This document shows, piece by piece, positions 1 through 8,840 of a stretch of 64,000 bases of DNA. This DNA is from Streptomyces sp. PTY087I2. Lineage in GTDB: Bacteria; Actinomycetota; Actinomycetes; Streptomycetales; Streptomycetaceae. The number at the start of each line of letters is the position of its first letter. The first letter of the stretch is position 1. A model generated the notes under the pieces. It saw only the letters and a program-made list of their open reading frames with translations. It searched no databases and was not told where the DNA came from. The DNA is taken from NCBI RefSeq assembly GCF_001687325.1, contig NZ_LZRD01000003.1, positions 62,001 through 126,000 of the forward strand. Direction: 5' to 3'. The translations under genes and the position numbers were made by a program.

Positions 1-1
1 G

Positions 2-754
2 GCGGAGTTCGTCGGTCTGCGGAACTACCGGACGCTGCTGACGGACCCCCGCTTCTGGGAGGTGGTCCGCCGCACCTTCCTCTTCATGGCGGTCAACGTC
101 GTCCTGATCATGGTGATCGCCACCCTGGTCGCCCTGATGGTGGAGCGGCTGGGCCGGATCGGGCGCACGGTGGTGCTGTGCTCGCTGGTGCTGGCCTGGG
201 CGATGCCGGTCGTGGCGGCGACGACCGTCTTCCAGTGGCTGTTCCACTCGGAGTTCGGCATCGTCAACTGGTCGCTGACCTCGCTCGGCCTCGACTCCTT
301 CGACCGCTATCCGTGGTTCGCCAACGGCACCGCCGCCTTCGCGATCCTGGTGACGCTGATCGTCTGGCAGTCGGTGCCGTTCGCCGCGATCACCCTGTAC
401 TCGGCGCTGACCACCGTCTCCCCCGAGCTGTACGAGTCGGCGCGGCTCGACGGGGCGGGCGCGGGGCGGATCTTCCGCTCGGTCACCTTTCCGATCCTGC
501 GGCCGATCTTCCTGCTGGTGGTGTCGCTGGAGGTGATCTGGACGTTCAAGGCGTTCGTCCAGATCTGGGTGATGACCCGGGGCGGGCCGGGCGACGCCAC
601 GACGATCCTGCCGGTCTACGCCGTGCAGACGGCACTCTCCAGCCAGCGGTACGACCTCGGTTCCGCCGCCTCGATGGTCACCGTGGTCCTGATGTCCGGG
701 GTGCTCGTCCTCTACTTCCGCCAGATGCTCCGCCAGGAGGACGAGACCCGATGA
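2..754 (+). CDS. Sugar ABC transporter permease (MalF-type), 5' end cut by window
   Basis: This is an inner-membrane permease of a carbohydrate ABC importer; the frame is open to the left edge, so the N-terminus lies outside the window. At least five hydrophobic segments are visible. The ATPase-contact EAA loop is recognisable as ESARLDGAGAGRIFRSVTFP, the usual pattern of MalF/UgpA-type permeases. It overlaps the next permease by ATGA (751-754), so the two are translated together. The GH20 hexosaminidase downstream suggests GlcNAc or chitobiose as substrate, as in the Das and Ngc systems of Streptomyces. The substrate-binding protein would lie upstream and is not visible, so no das or ngc symbol is given. 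Confidence 0.9.
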   Translation, partial: AEFVGLRNYRTLLTDPRFWEVVRRTFLFMAVNVVLIMVIATLVALMVERLGRIGRTVVLCSLVLAWAMPVVAATTVFQWLFHSEFGIVNWSLTSLGLDSFDRYPWFANGTAAFAILVTLIVWQSVPFAAITLYSALTTVSPELYESARLDGAGAGRIFRSVTFPILRPIFLLVVSLEVIWTFKAFVQIWVMTRGGPGDATTILPVYAVQTALSSQRYDLGSAASMVTVVLMSGVLVLYFRQMLRQEDETR

Positions 755-1596
755 ACCCACCTGTCGTACGCCTTCGGCTCCGGCGCCTTCCGCTGCACCT
801 CGCCGCCGCCGTGACCGTCGTCATCTGCCTCTTCCCCGTGTACTGGATGATCTCCACGGCCTTCAAGCCGTCCAAGGACATCCAGTCCGCCGACCCGCAG
901 CTCTTTCCGCACACCTGGACCCTCGACCACTTCCAACGGGCCGTGGACGCCGACGGGTTCGCGCTGTTCTGGCGCAACAGCATCCTCGTGACGCTGGGGG
1001 CGGTCCTGCTGGCGCTGCTGGTGGCGCTGGGTGCGGCGTACGCCGTGGCGCGGCTGCGGTGGCGGGGCCGGCGGCAGTTCATGCTGATGATCTTCATCGC
1101 GCAGATGGCGCCCTGGGAGTCGCTGATCATCCCGATCTACATCATCTCCCGGGACACGAACATGCTCGACCGGCTGCCGACGCTGACGCTGATCTACTTC
1201 ATGATCACGCTGCCGTTCACCGTCGTGGTGCTGCGCGGCTTCATCGGGACGATCCCGCCGGAGCTGGAGGAGGCGGCGCAGGTCGACGGCTGCACCCGGA
1301 CCGGGGCGTTCCGGCGGGTGGCGATGCCGCTGCTGGCGCCGGGGCTGATGGCGACCTCGCTGTTCGGCTTCATCACCGCCTGGAACGAGTTCGCCTACGC
1401 CAACTTCCTGATCATCAAGCAGCAGGACAACCGGACGCTGCCGGTCTGGCTGTCGTCCTTCCAGAACACCTTCGGCACCGACTGGGGCGCCACGATGGCC
1501 GCCTCCACCCTCTTCGCGCTGCCCGCCCTGGTGATCTTCCTGCTGCTCCAGCGCCATGTCACGTCCGGCTTCGCCGCCGGTGCCGTGAAGGGCTGA
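751..1596 (+). CDS. Sugar ABC transporter permease (MalG-type)
   Basis: This is the second permease of the same importer, 281 residues. The ATG is fixed by its overlap with the stop of the preceding permease. An N-terminal membrane segment (LAAAVTVVICLFPVYWMI) is followed by more hydrophobic segments, and the EAA loop reads ELEEAAQVDGCTRTGAFRRV, typical of MalG/LacG-type subunits. It pairs with the upstream permease to form the membrane channel; the ATPase is likely a shared MsiK-type protein encoded elsewhere, as is usual in Streptomyces (known for the family, not seen here). The hexosaminidase gene starts 61 bases downstream, so an operon is likely. Confidence 0.92.
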   Translation: MNPPVVRLRLRRLPLHLAAAVTVVICLFPVYWMISTAFKPSKDIQSADPQLFPHTWTLDHFQRAVDADGFALFWRNSILVTLGAVLLALLVALGAAYAVARLRWRGRRQFMLMIFIAQMAPWESLIIPIYIISRDTNMLDRLPTLTLIYFMITLPFTVVVLRGFIGTIPPELEEAAQVDGCTRTGAFRRVAMPLLAPGLMATSLFGFITAWNEFAYANFLIIKQQDNRTLPVWLSSFQNTFGTDWGATMAASTLFALPALVIFLLLQRHVTSGFAAGAVKG

Positions 1597-1657
1597 GCAG
1601 CACAGAACCCCGCCCGACCCCTCGTACCCCGTCCGCGAACCGAACACGGAGACGCCC

Positions 1658-3268
1658 GTGCCCGCACCGCACCCTGCCCTCTCCCTCCTCCCCCACCCCG
1701 GCAAGATCTCCTCGCTCGGCGGCCGGCTCACCCTGGACCGGGACACCACCGTCCGCGCGCTGCCGGGCGCGGAACCGGCGGCGGACCTGCTGCGCACCCT
1801 GGTCGGCCGCCCCGCCGGACTTCCCCTCGCGCCGTCGCCCGACGGCCGGGTCGTCCTCGCCCTGGACGACCGGCTCGGCGGCCTCGGTGAGGAGGGGTAC
1901 GGGCTGACGGTCGCCCCCCAGGCGCTCCAGTTGCGCGCCGCCCACCGCACCGGGCTGCTCCGGGGCATCCAGACGATCCGCCAACTCCTGCCCGCCGAGG
2001 CCCTGTCGGGCGGGGCGGCGGGCACCGGATCCTGGGAGCTGCCCTGCGTCGAGATCACCGACGTACCGGACCGGCCGTGGCGCGGGGCGATGCTGGACGT
2101 GGCGCGGCGCTTCCAGCCGATCGGCTATCTGCACCGGTACATCGACCTGTTGGCGCTGCACAAGCTGAACGTGCTGCATCTCCATCTCACCGACGACCAG
2201 GGCTGGCGGATGCCGGTCGACGCCTACCCCCGGCTGATCTCGGTCGGCTCCCGCCGGGCCCGGTCGCAGAAGGGTCCGACCGGTCCGGACGGGGCGCACT
2301 TCGACGCGGTGCCGCACGAAGGCGCGTATACCAAGGCCGAGTTGAGGGGCCTGGTGCGGTACGCGGCGGAGCGCGGGATCACCGTCGTGCCGGAGATCGA
2401 GATGCCCGGCCATGTGCGGGCCGCGCTCGCCGCCTACCCGGAGCTGGGCAACCATCCGAGTCGGCAGCTGGACGTGTGGACCCGCTGGGGGGTGTGCGAC
2501 ACGATCCTCGGCGTCCACGAAGGGGTCTTCGACTTCTGCCGGGCCGTGCTGGAGGAGGTGATGGACGTCTTCCCGTCGCCGTACATCCATATCGGCGGCG
2601 AGGAGTGCCCGACCACCGAGTGGGAGGACAGCCCGGCCGCCCGGGAGCGCGCGGCGGCCCTCGGGCTCGCGGGCCCGGCCGAGCTGCACGGCTGGTTCAT
2701 GGGCCGGGTCGGGGCGTTCCTGGTGGAGCGCGGCCGGATCCCGCTCGGCTGGGTCGAGAACGGCGCCGAACTCCCCCCGGAGTTCACGGTGATGACCTGG
2801 CGCGACGCCACGCACGCCCGGGCCGCCGCCCGCCGCGGCCATCAGGTGATCGCCGCGCACCACCGGGCGACCTATCTCGACTACGCCCAGTCCGCGGACC
2901 CGGCCGAGCCGGTCGCCCAGCCCGGGGCGCCGGTCCCCCTGCACACGGTCCACGGCTACGAACCGGCGCCGCACGACTGGCCGGAGGCGGAGCGGGCCCG
3001 GGTGCTCGGGACCCAGGTCCAGCTGTGGACGGAGTACGCCCGTACCCCCGAGGAGATCGAGTACCTCAGCTTTCCCCGGCTCTGCGCGCTGGCCGACCGT
3101 TCCTGGTCCGGCGGGCGCGGCGACTGGCCGGGGTTCGTCGAGCGGCTGCGTCACCACACCGCCCGGCTGGACGCCCTGGGCGTCCCCTACCGCCCGCTGG
3201 ACGCGCGGTCGCTCGCGACGGCCGCGTACGCGTCCCCCTCCGCAGGAACAGCGCGACTCCACCCGTAA
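1658..3268 (+). CDS. Intracellular GH20 beta-N-acetylhexosaminidase
   Basis: A glycoside hydrolase family 20 enzyme of 536 residues that should release GlcNAc from the ends of chitobiose or related oligosaccharides. It has the GH20b-like N-terminal domain (about 10-130), then the catalytic barrel: RGAMLDVARRF, HLHLTDDQGWR and the active-site stretch YIHIGGEECPTTEW. No signal peptide is present, which fits hydrolysis in the cytoplasm after import by the adjacent permeases, the role known for DasD. The GTG start is preceded by GGAG. Oddly, the usual Asp-Glu catalytic pair is Glu-Glu (E315-E316). Specificity is inferred from family and context; dasD is a plausible but unproved assignment. Confidence 0.88.
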   Translation: MPAPHPALSLLPHPGKISSLGGRLTLDRDTTVRALPGAEPAADLLRTLVGRPAGLPLAPSPDGRVVLALDDRLGGLGEEGYGLTVAPQALQLRAAHRTGLLRGIQTIRQLLPAEALSGGAAGTGSWELPCVEITDVPDRPWRGAMLDVARRFQPIGYLHRYIDLLALHKLNVLHLHLTDDQGWRMPVDAYPRLISVGSRRARSQKGPTGPDGAHFDAVPHEGAYTKAELRGLVRYAAERGITVVPEIEMPGHVRAALAAYPELGNHPSRQLDVWTRWGVCDTILGVHEGVFDFCRAVLEEVMDVFPSPYIHIGGEECPTTEWEDSPAARERAAALGLAGPAELHGWFMGRVGAFLVERGRIPLGWVENGAELPPEFTVMTWRDATHARAAARRGHQVIAAHHRATYLDYAQSADPAEPVAQPGAPVPLHTVHGYEPAPHDWPEAERARVLGTQVQLWTEYARTPEEIEYLSFPRLCALADRSWSGGRGDWPGFVERLRHHTARLDALGVPYRPLDARSLATAAYASPSAGTARLHP

Positions 3269-3305
3269 CCACTCCCCCACCACCGTTCCGGAGAGGAACA
3301 CGCCT

Positions 3306-4766
3306 GTGAACACACCCGTGAACACATCACGCAGGAACCCGCGCAGGTCCAGGCTGCGCACCGCCGCCGCCTCGGCCGCCGCCGTGGCCCTGGCCGCCAC
3401 CGGTCTCGCCGCCCTTCCGTCCTCGGCGTCCGCCGCGGCCGACGGGATCGTGGTCCAGTACCGTACGAGCGCGTCCGGTGCGAGCGCCGACCAGAGCGAG
3501 CCGTGGCTGAAGGTCCGCAACTCCGGCTCCACGTCCGTACCGCTGAGCAGCGTGAAGGTCCGCTACTACTTCAAGGCCGACTCGGCGTCCGCCGCCTACC
3601 GGTTCGCCTGTTCCTGGGCGGTGAAGGGGTGCGCGAACATCACCGGTACGTTCGGGACGCTCGCGAACCCGACCGCCACCGCCGACCGCTATCTGGAGAT
3701 CGGCTTCACCGCCGGGGCGGGCTCGCTGGCACCGGGCGCGGACACCGGGGACATGCAGCTCCGGTTCCACCAGGCGTCCTGGGCCTCGCTCGTCCAGTCC
3801 GACGACTACTCCTTCGGCCCGGAGCAGGCCGCGTACGGCGACTGGTCCAAGGTGACTGCGCATGTCTCCGGGGCGACCGTGTGGGGCGAGGCGCCCGGCG
3901 GCAACGGCCCGACCGATCCGCCGGACCCGACGGACCCGCCCACCGACCCGCCGGCTGACGGCCCCCGGCTGTTCGACGACTTCGACTACAGCTCGCACAC
4001 CGACCCGAAGATCAACGCCAACGGCTGGAGCGTACGGTCCAACTCCGGCGGCCCGGGCGTCCCGGGCGCGACCTGGGCCCCGGAGAACGTCACCTTCGCC
4101 GACCAGGGCGGAAACACGGTGATGAACCTGGAGACGTCGACGGCGGGCACCGGGGCTTCGACGAAGCACACCGAGATCCTGACACAGTCGATGAAGTTCA
4201 AGAACGGGACGTACGCGTCGCGGGTGAAGTTCAGCGACGCCCCGCGCTCGGGCCCGGACGGCGACCGGATCGTGCAGACCTTCTTCACCATCAACGACCT
4301 CACGGCGCCGATGGCGGACGACTACGCGGAGTACGACTTCGAGTATCTGCCGAACGGCGGCTGGGGCGAGCCGGCGAACATCCTCTACACGACCTCGTGG
4401 GAGACCTACCGGCCCGACCCGTGGGAGGCGGTCAACGCGCACAGCGAGTCGCGGCAGTCGTACGCGGGCTGGCACGACCTGGTGGTGACGATCGACGACA
4501 ACGAGATCACGTACTACGTCGACGGCCAGCACTTCGGGACGCACGGGGCGGCGTATCTGCCCGAGCGGCCTATGTCGATAAATTTCAACCAGTGGCTGAT
4601 CGATCTGGAGGGCCAGCCGAGCACGACACCCCGTGCCTACGACCAGCAGGTGGACTACGTCCTGCATGTGAAGGACCAGGTGCTCACCCCCTCCCAGGTG
4701 AACGCGATGGTCGGGGCGTACCGCGACGCGGGGACGAGCTTCGAGGACACGGTTCCGGCGGGATAG
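3306..4766 (+). CDS. Secreted GH16-type beta-glucanase with N-terminal CBM3
   Basis: An exported polysaccharide hydrolase of 486 residues. An Arg-rich n-region, a hydrophobic core and an ASA cleavage region (about 1-46) form a signal peptide. Residues about 48-198 are a family 3 carbohydrate-binding module (LKVRNSGSTSVPLSSVKVRY, the QSDDYSF segment, DWSKVTAHVSG), which in known proteins binds cellulose. A Pro/Thr/Asp linker (about 200-219) leads to a GH16-like jelly-roll domain with catalytic motif EYDFE, giving E342, D344 and E346. Lichenan or another beta-glucan is the likely substrate. It lies 37 bases after the hexosaminidase, and a hairpin follows it. Confidence 0.85.
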   Translation: MNTPVNTSRRNPRRSRLRTAAASAAAVALAATGLAALPSSASAAADGIVVQYRTSASGASADQSEPWLKVRNSGSTSVPLSSVKVRYYFKADSASAAYRFACSWAVKGCANITGTFGTLANPTATADRYLEIGFTAGAGSLAPGADTGDMQLRFHQASWASLVQSDDYSFGPEQAAYGDWSKVTAHVSGATVWGEAPGGNGPTDPPDPTDPPTDPPADGPRLFDDFDYSSHTDPKINANGWSVRSNSGGPGVPGATWAPENVTFADQGGNTVMNLETSTAGTGASTKHTEILTQSMKFKNGTYASRVKFSDAPRSGPDGDRIVQTFFTINDLTAPMADDYAEYDFEYLPNGGWGEPANILYTTSWETYRPDPWEAVNAHSESRQSYAGWHDLVVTIDDNEITYYVDGQHFGTHGAAYLPERPMSINFNQWLIDLEGQPSTTPRAYDQQVDYVLHVKDQVLTPSQVNAMVGAYRDAGTSFEDTVPAG

Positions 4767-4805
4767 CGCCCGGCGCGCGAGCGGCGCGTACGGCGTGAGA
4801 ACCGG

Positions 4806-4839
4806 GCGGGGCAGGGGTCGACGGCGGCCCCCGCCCCGC
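4806..4839 (+). terminator. Hairpin terminator after the GH16 gene
   Basis: Arms GCGGGGCAGGGG (4806-4817) and CCCCCGCCCCGC (4828-4839) pair with one mismatch around a 10-base loop and are followed by TTT. It sits 40 bases beyond the GH16 stop and separates that gene from the glyoxylate promoter. Confidence 0.6.
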
Positions 4840-4936
4840 TTTCGTATGCCCGGCGGGGCCCGGGTCCGCAGGTCCGAAGGCACTCGCGCCGCCAGTGACG
4901 TACGCCGCCGACCGGGGCGAATTTTGCGGGACCCCC

Positions 4937-5001
4937 TTGACAGCCCTGCCTCCCTCCGGGCAATCTTCCGTTAAGCAGAAACTAACTTCCGCAATACGGA
5001 A
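4937..5001 (+). promoter_or_regulatory. hyi promoter with two palindromic operators
   Basis: A -35 TTGACA (4937-4942) and a -10 CAATCT (4961-4966) are 18 bases apart. Starting within the -10 is TTCCGTTAAGCAGAA (4966-4980), then the near-perfect palindrome TTCCGCAATACGGAA (4987-5001). Their centres are 21 bases apart, two helical turns, so dimers bound to both would lie on the same face of the DNA and cover the transcription start. The same arrangement occurs at gcl (12360-12426). In S. coelicolor the IclR-family repressor AllR is known to control the equivalent genes, so an AllR-like repressor is the likely ligand. Confidence 0.75.
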
Positions 5002-5018
5002 GGAGCGCCGAAACCCTC

Positions 5019-5858
5019 ATGGGATACCCGGACCAGCGCTTCGATGTGAACCTCTCGATCCTCTTCACGGAACTCCCGCTCCTGGAGCGTCCCGCGGCAG
5101 CCGCCGCGGCGGGCTTCACGGCGGTCGAGCTGTGGTGGCCCTGGATCGAGACCCCCACCCCGCCGCAGGCGGAGCTCGACGCCCTCAAGAAGGCGCTCGA
5201 CGACGCCGGCACGCAGCTGGTGGGACTGAACTTCTACGCCGGACAGCTGCCCGGCCCCGACCGCGGCGCGCTCTCCGTGCCCGGTGAGGAGTCGGACCGC
5301 TTCCGCGCCAACATCGAGGTGGCGGCCGACTTCGCCGCCTCGGTCGGCTGCACGGCGCTCAACGCGCTGTACGGCAACCGCGTCGAGGGCGTGGACCCGC
5401 AGGTTCAGGATGCGCTCGCCCTGGAGAACCTGGTGCTGGCCGCCCGCGCGGCGGACCGCGTCGGGGCGATCCTCCTGGTCGAGACCCTGAACAAGCCGGA
5501 GTCGCCGCTCTATCCGCTGGTCAGCGCACCAGCCGCGATCGAGGTCGTCGACAAGGTCAACGCGGCGACGGGCCTCGGGAACGCGAAGTTCCTGCTGGAC
5601 CTTTACCACCTGTCGATGAACGGCGAGGACCTGAGCCAGGTCATCAAGGCGTACGCCGCGAAGACCGGCCACGTCCAGATCGCCGACAACCCGGGCCGCG
5701 GCGCGCCGGGCACCGGTTCGCTCCCGCTGGAGCGGCTGCTCGACGAGCTGAAGGACGCCGGGTACACCGGCCGGGTCGGCCTGGAGTACAAGCCGGGCGA
5801 CCGGCCGAGCGCGGAGGCCTTCGACTGGCTCCCGGTCTCCGCCCGAGCGGACCGCTGA
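5019..5858 (+). CDS. hyi: Hydroxypyruvate isomerase (TIM-barrel)
   Basis: A 279-residue xylose-isomerase-type TIM barrel protein of the Hyi family, which interconverts hydroxypyruvate and tartronate semialdehyde in glyoxylate use. It begins MGYPDQRFDVNLSILFTELP, and shows AAGFTAVELWWPW, LVETLNKPESPLYPL, FLLDLYHLSMNGEDL and HVQIADNPGRGAPGTG, segments that carry the metal and substrate ligands in the family. The ATG is preceded by GGAAGGAG, which overlaps the second operator arm. The reductase gene follows after 88 bases. Expression should be controlled by the paired palindromes at 4966-5001. Length and order match the S. coelicolor glyoxylate genes. Confidence 0.9.
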   Translation: MGYPDQRFDVNLSILFTELPLLERPAAAAAAGFTAVELWWPWIETPTPPQAELDALKKALDDAGTQLVGLNFYAGQLPGPDRGALSVPGEESDRFRANIEVAADFAASVGCTALNALYGNRVEGVDPQVQDALALENLVLAARAADRVGAILLVETLNKPESPLYPLVSAPAAIEVVDKVNAATGLGNAKFLLDLYHLSMNGEDLSQVIKAYAAKTGHVQIADNPGRGAPGTGSLPLERLLDELKDAGYTGRVGLEYKPGDRPSAEAFDWLPVSARADR

Positions 5859-5946
5859 CCGGGCCCCTCGCTGCGGACGGGCCGGGGCGGCCACGGGGTC
5901 GCGCCCAACCCCCTTACGTACACACGTTTTTCAGGAAGGCACCCTC

Positions 5947-6840
5947 ATGAGCAACAACCTCCCCAAGGTCGCCTGGATCGGTCTCGGCATCATGGGCTCC
6001 CCCATGTCGGAGAACCTGATCAAGGCCGGTTACTCCGTCACCGGATACACCCTGGAGCAGGACAAGATCGACCGGCTGGTCGCGGCCGGCGGCACCGGCG
6101 CCTCCTCGATCGCGGACGCGGTCAGGGACGCGGATGTCGTCATCACGATGGTGCCCGCATCGCCGCAGGTCGAGGCCATCGCGTACGGCCCCGACGGCAT
6201 CCTGGAGAACGCGAAGCGCGGCGCGCTGCTGGTGGACATGTCCTCCATCACCCCGCAGACCTCGGTCGACCTCGCCAAGAACGCGGCGGAGAAGGACATC
6301 CGGGTCCTGGACGCGCCGGTCTCCGGCGGCGAGGCCGGCGCCATCGAGGCGGTCCTCTCCATCATGGTCGGCGGTGAGCAGGCGGACTTCGACGCCGCGA
6401 AGCCGCTGCTCGAAGCGCTCGGCAAGACGATCGTGCTCTGCGGGCCCCACGGCTCGGGCCAGACGGTGAAGGCCGCCAACCAGCTGATCGTCGCGGTCAA
6501 CATCCAGGCCTGCGCCGAGGCCGTGGTCTTCCTGGAGAAGTCCGGGGTCGACCTCACCGCCGCGCTCAACGTCCTCAACGGCGGGCTCGCCGGCTCGACC
6601 GTGCTGACCCGCAAGAAGGACAACTTCCTGAAGCGGGACTTCGCCCCCGGCTTCCGAATCGACCTGCACCACAAGGACATGGGCATCGTCACGGACGCCG
6701 CCCGCAACGTCGGCGCGGCCCTGCCCGTCGGCGGTGTGGTCGCCCAGCTGGTCGCCTCGCTGCGCGCCCAGGGCGACGGCGGGCTGGACCACTCGGCGCT
6801 GCTGCGCTCGGTCGAGCGGCTGTCCGGCTCCCAGGTCTGA
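5947..6840 (+). CDS. glxR: 2-hydroxy-3-oxopropionate (tartronate semialdehyde) reductase
   Basis: A 297-residue member of the 3-hydroxyisobutyrate/6-phosphogluconate dehydrogenase family that reduces tartronate semialdehyde to glycerate. The dinucleotide-binding loop is WIGLGIMGSPM (10-20), the substrate-binding segment is DAPVSGGEAGA (122-132), and the catalytic lysine is K175 in GQTVKAANQL. The ATG has AGGAAGG upstream. It lies 88 bases after hyi and probably shares its promoter. Together with Gcl and Hyi it completes conversion of two glyoxylate to glycerate. Related 3-hydroxyisobutyrate dehydrogenases look alike, but the neighbours decide the assignment. Confidence 0.9.
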   Translation: MSNNLPKVAWIGLGIMGSPMSENLIKAGYSVTGYTLEQDKIDRLVAAGGTGASSIADAVRDADVVITMVPASPQVEAIAYGPDGILENAKRGALLVDMSSITPQTSVDLAKNAAEKDIRVLDAPVSGGEAGAIEAVLSIMVGGEQADFDAAKPLLEALGKTIVLCGPHGSGQTVKAANQLIVAVNIQACAEAVVFLEKSGVDLTAALNVLNGGLAGSTVLTRKKDNFLKRDFAPGFRIDLHHKDMGIVTDAARNVGAALPVGGVVAQLVASLRAQGDGGLDHSALLRSVERLSGSQV

Positions 6841-6850
6841 CCCTCCCTCC

Positions 6851-6866
6851 GGCTCCGCAAGGAGCC
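6851..6866 (+). terminator. Small GCAA-loop hairpin after glxR
   Basis: GGCTCC (6851-6856) and GGAGCC (6861-6866) close a GCAA tetraloop 10 bases past the glxR stop. It is short and has no T run, so it could be a weak terminator or an mRNA end-stabilising structure. Confidence 0.35.
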
Positions 6867-6990
6867 CCTGGCCTCGTACGGGGCCACGGCCCGCACACGA
6901 CGGGCCTCCTGATCTCCGGGCCGCGGTGGCGCTGACACCTGTCCTGTCGCGCCCAGGCGCTGCCGCGGCCCGGAACCACACACTTCGTTT

Positions 6991-7031
6991 TCAACAAACT
7001 GTTGACGTTCTCTCCGCGGCGAATCTACGCT
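6991..7031 (+). promoter_or_regulatory. Catalase promoter with an inverted repeat over the -35
   Basis: TTGACG (7002-7007) and TACGCT (7026-7031) are 18 bases apart and make a good vegetative-type promoter. The palindrome TCAACAAACTGTTGA (6991-7005; 6-bp arms, 3-base centre) overlaps the -35. It is unrelated to the TTCCG operators of hyi and gcl, so the catalase appears to have its own regulator. Confidence 0.6.
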
Positions 7032-7073
7032 CCTCAAGCCGTCAGCAGCTCGTACGAAAGGTCATCCCGCCAC

Positions 7074-8531
7074 ATGGCTAAGCGTGTGCTCACGACCGAG
7101 TCAGGCGCCCCGGTCGCCGACAACCAGAACTCCGCCACCGCCGGTGTCGGTGGACCGATCCTCCTCCAGGACCAGCACCTCCTGGAGAAGCTCGCCCGCT
7201 TCAACCGTGAGCGCATCCCGGAGCGCGTGGTGCACGCCCGTGGTTCGGGTGCGTACGGCTACTTCGAGGTGACCGACGACGTCACGGGCTTCACCCGCGC
7301 CGACTTCCTCTCGTCGGTCGGCAAACGCACCGAGACGTTCCTCCGTTTCTCCACCGTCGCCGACTCGCTCGGCGGCGCGGACGCGGTCCGCGACCCGCGC
7401 GGTTTCGCCCTCAAGTTCTACACGGACGAGGGCAATTACGACCTGGTCGGCAACAACACCCCGGTGTTCTTCATCAAGGACCCGATCAAGTTCCCCGACT
7501 TCATCCACTCGCAGAAGCGCGACCCGTTCACGGGCAAGCAGGAGCCGGACAACGTCTGGGACTTCTGGGCGCACGCCCCCGAGGCGACGCACCAGATCAC
7601 CTGGCTGATGGGCGACCGCGGCATCCCCGCCTCGTACCGCCACATGAACGGCTACGGCTCGCACACCTACCAGTGGACGAACGCCGAGGGCGAGGCCTTC
7701 TTCGTCAAGTACCACTTCAAGACGAACCAGGGCGTGCGGTCCCTCTCCGCCGAGCAGGCCGCCGAGCTCGTCGGCAAGGACGCCAACTCGCACCAGACGG
7801 ATCTGCTCCAGGCCATCGAGCGGGGCGTCAACCCGTCCTGGACGCTGTACGTCCAGGTGATGCCGGCCGCCGAGGCCGCGGACTACCGGTTCAACCCGTT
7901 CGACCTCACCAAGGTGTGGCCGCACGCGGACTACCCGCTCCAGCGGGTCGGCCGCCTGGTCCTGGACCGTAACCCGGACAACGTCTTCGCCGAGGTCGAG
8001 CAGGCGGCGTTCTCGCCGAACAACTTCGTGCCCGGCATCGGTCCCTCCCCGGACAAGATGCTCCAGGGCCGGCTGTTCGCCTACGCGGACGCGCACCGCT
8101 ACCGCCTGGGCGTCAACCACACCCAGCTGCCAGTGAACGCGCCGCGCACGGCGGTCGTCGACAACTACGGCCGCGACGGGCTGCACGCGACGCGGAACGG
8201 CTCGCGCCACGACAAGAACTACGAGCCCAACTCGTACGCCGGTCCGGCGCAGACCGACGCGGCGCTCGCCGCGCCGCTCGCGATCCACGGCTGGACGGGC
8301 ACGCACGAGGCGCCCGCCCACACCAAGGACGACGACTTCTTCCAGGCGGGCGAACTCTTCCGGCTCATGTCGGAGGACGAGAAGGGCCGCCTGGTCGCGA
8401 ACATCGCCGGAGGCCTGTCGCAGGTCACCCGCGACGACGTGATCGAGAAGAACCTCGCCCACTTCCACGCCGCCGACGCCGACTACGGCAAGCGGGTGGA
8501 GGAGGCGGTCCGCGCCCTGCGCGAGGACTGA
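7074..8531 (+). CDS. Haem catalase (small-subunit, clade 3)
   Basis: A cytoplasmic monofunctional catalase of 485 residues that dismutates hydrogen peroxide. Key residues are visible: distal His H54 ([12 protein letters not shown]), Asn N127 (VGNNTPVFF) and proximal haem ligand Tyr Y337 ([14 protein letters not shown]). Length fits small-subunit catalases, with no C-terminal flavodoxin-like domain. The ATG was chosen because GAAAGG lies 12 bases upstream and the protein starts with the usual charged tail; an upstream in-frame extension has no ribosome site. It follows glxR after 233 bases and has its own promoter. Linkage to the glyoxylate genes may reflect peroxide made by urate oxidase during purine breakdown (inference). 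Confidence 0.95.
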   Translation: MAKRVLTTESGAPVADNQNSATAGVGGPILLQDQHLLEKLARFNRERIPERVVHARGSGAYGYFEVTDDVTGFTRADFLSSVGKRTETFLRFSTVADSLGGADAVRDPRGFALKFYTDEGNYDLVGNNTPVFFIKDPIKFPDFIHSQKRDPFTGKQEPDNVWDFWAHAPEATHQITWLMGDRGIPASYRHMNGYGSHTYQWTNAEGEAFFVKYHFKTNQGVRSLSAEQAAELVGKDANSHQTDLLQAIERGVNPSWTLYVQVMPAAEAADYRFNPFDLTKVWPHADYPLQRVGRLVLDRNPDNVFAEVEQAAFSPNNFVPGIGPSPDKMLQGRLFAYADAHRYRLGVNHTQLPVNAPRTAVVDNYGRDGLHATRNGSRHDKNYEPNSYAGPAQTDAALAAPLAIHGWTGTHEAPAHTKDDDFFQAGELFRLMSEDEKGRLVANIAGGLSQVTRDDVIEKNLAHFHAADADYGKRVEEAVRALRED

Positions 8532-8726
8532 GCCTCCTGTTGTGCCCCTGCTCGTACCGCGCACCCGGATGAGGGGTGCCGCGCGGGACGGGCAGGACGA
8601 CGAGGCCGCGGCGGCTGTGCGATGCCAGTGCGGTGGTGAAGGCCCGGGGACCGTCTTCTGACCTGAAGAAGACGCCCTCGCCCGGGCCGATCGCCGCCGC
8701 CGCGGTCCCTGTCACCCCCTGAACGA

Positions 8727-8764
8727 GGGCGTGGAGTACGGATACGGTCCCGTACTCCACGCCC
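8727..8764 (+). terminator. Perfect 15-bp hairpin after the catalase gene
   Basis: Arms 8727-8741 and 8750-8764 are exact inverted copies (GGGCGTGGAGTACGG on the left) around an 8-base loop. It lies about 200 bases past the catalase stop. No T run follows, which is common for Streptomyces terminators. Confidence 0.55.
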
Positions 8765-8840
8765 TTCTGCGCGCCCGGCCCGCCCCCTCGCGGTGGGCCC
8801 GCACCTTCCAGCCCGTGGGGCCGCACCATTTCAGCCCGTC

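Noticed and set aside
2-3268. Naming the first three genes dasB, dasC and dasD
   Set aside because: The layout fits, but dasA and dasR lie outside the window, no dre site can be checked, and other GlcNAc importers (Ngc type) or unrelated sugar importers next to a GH20 gene are equally possible.
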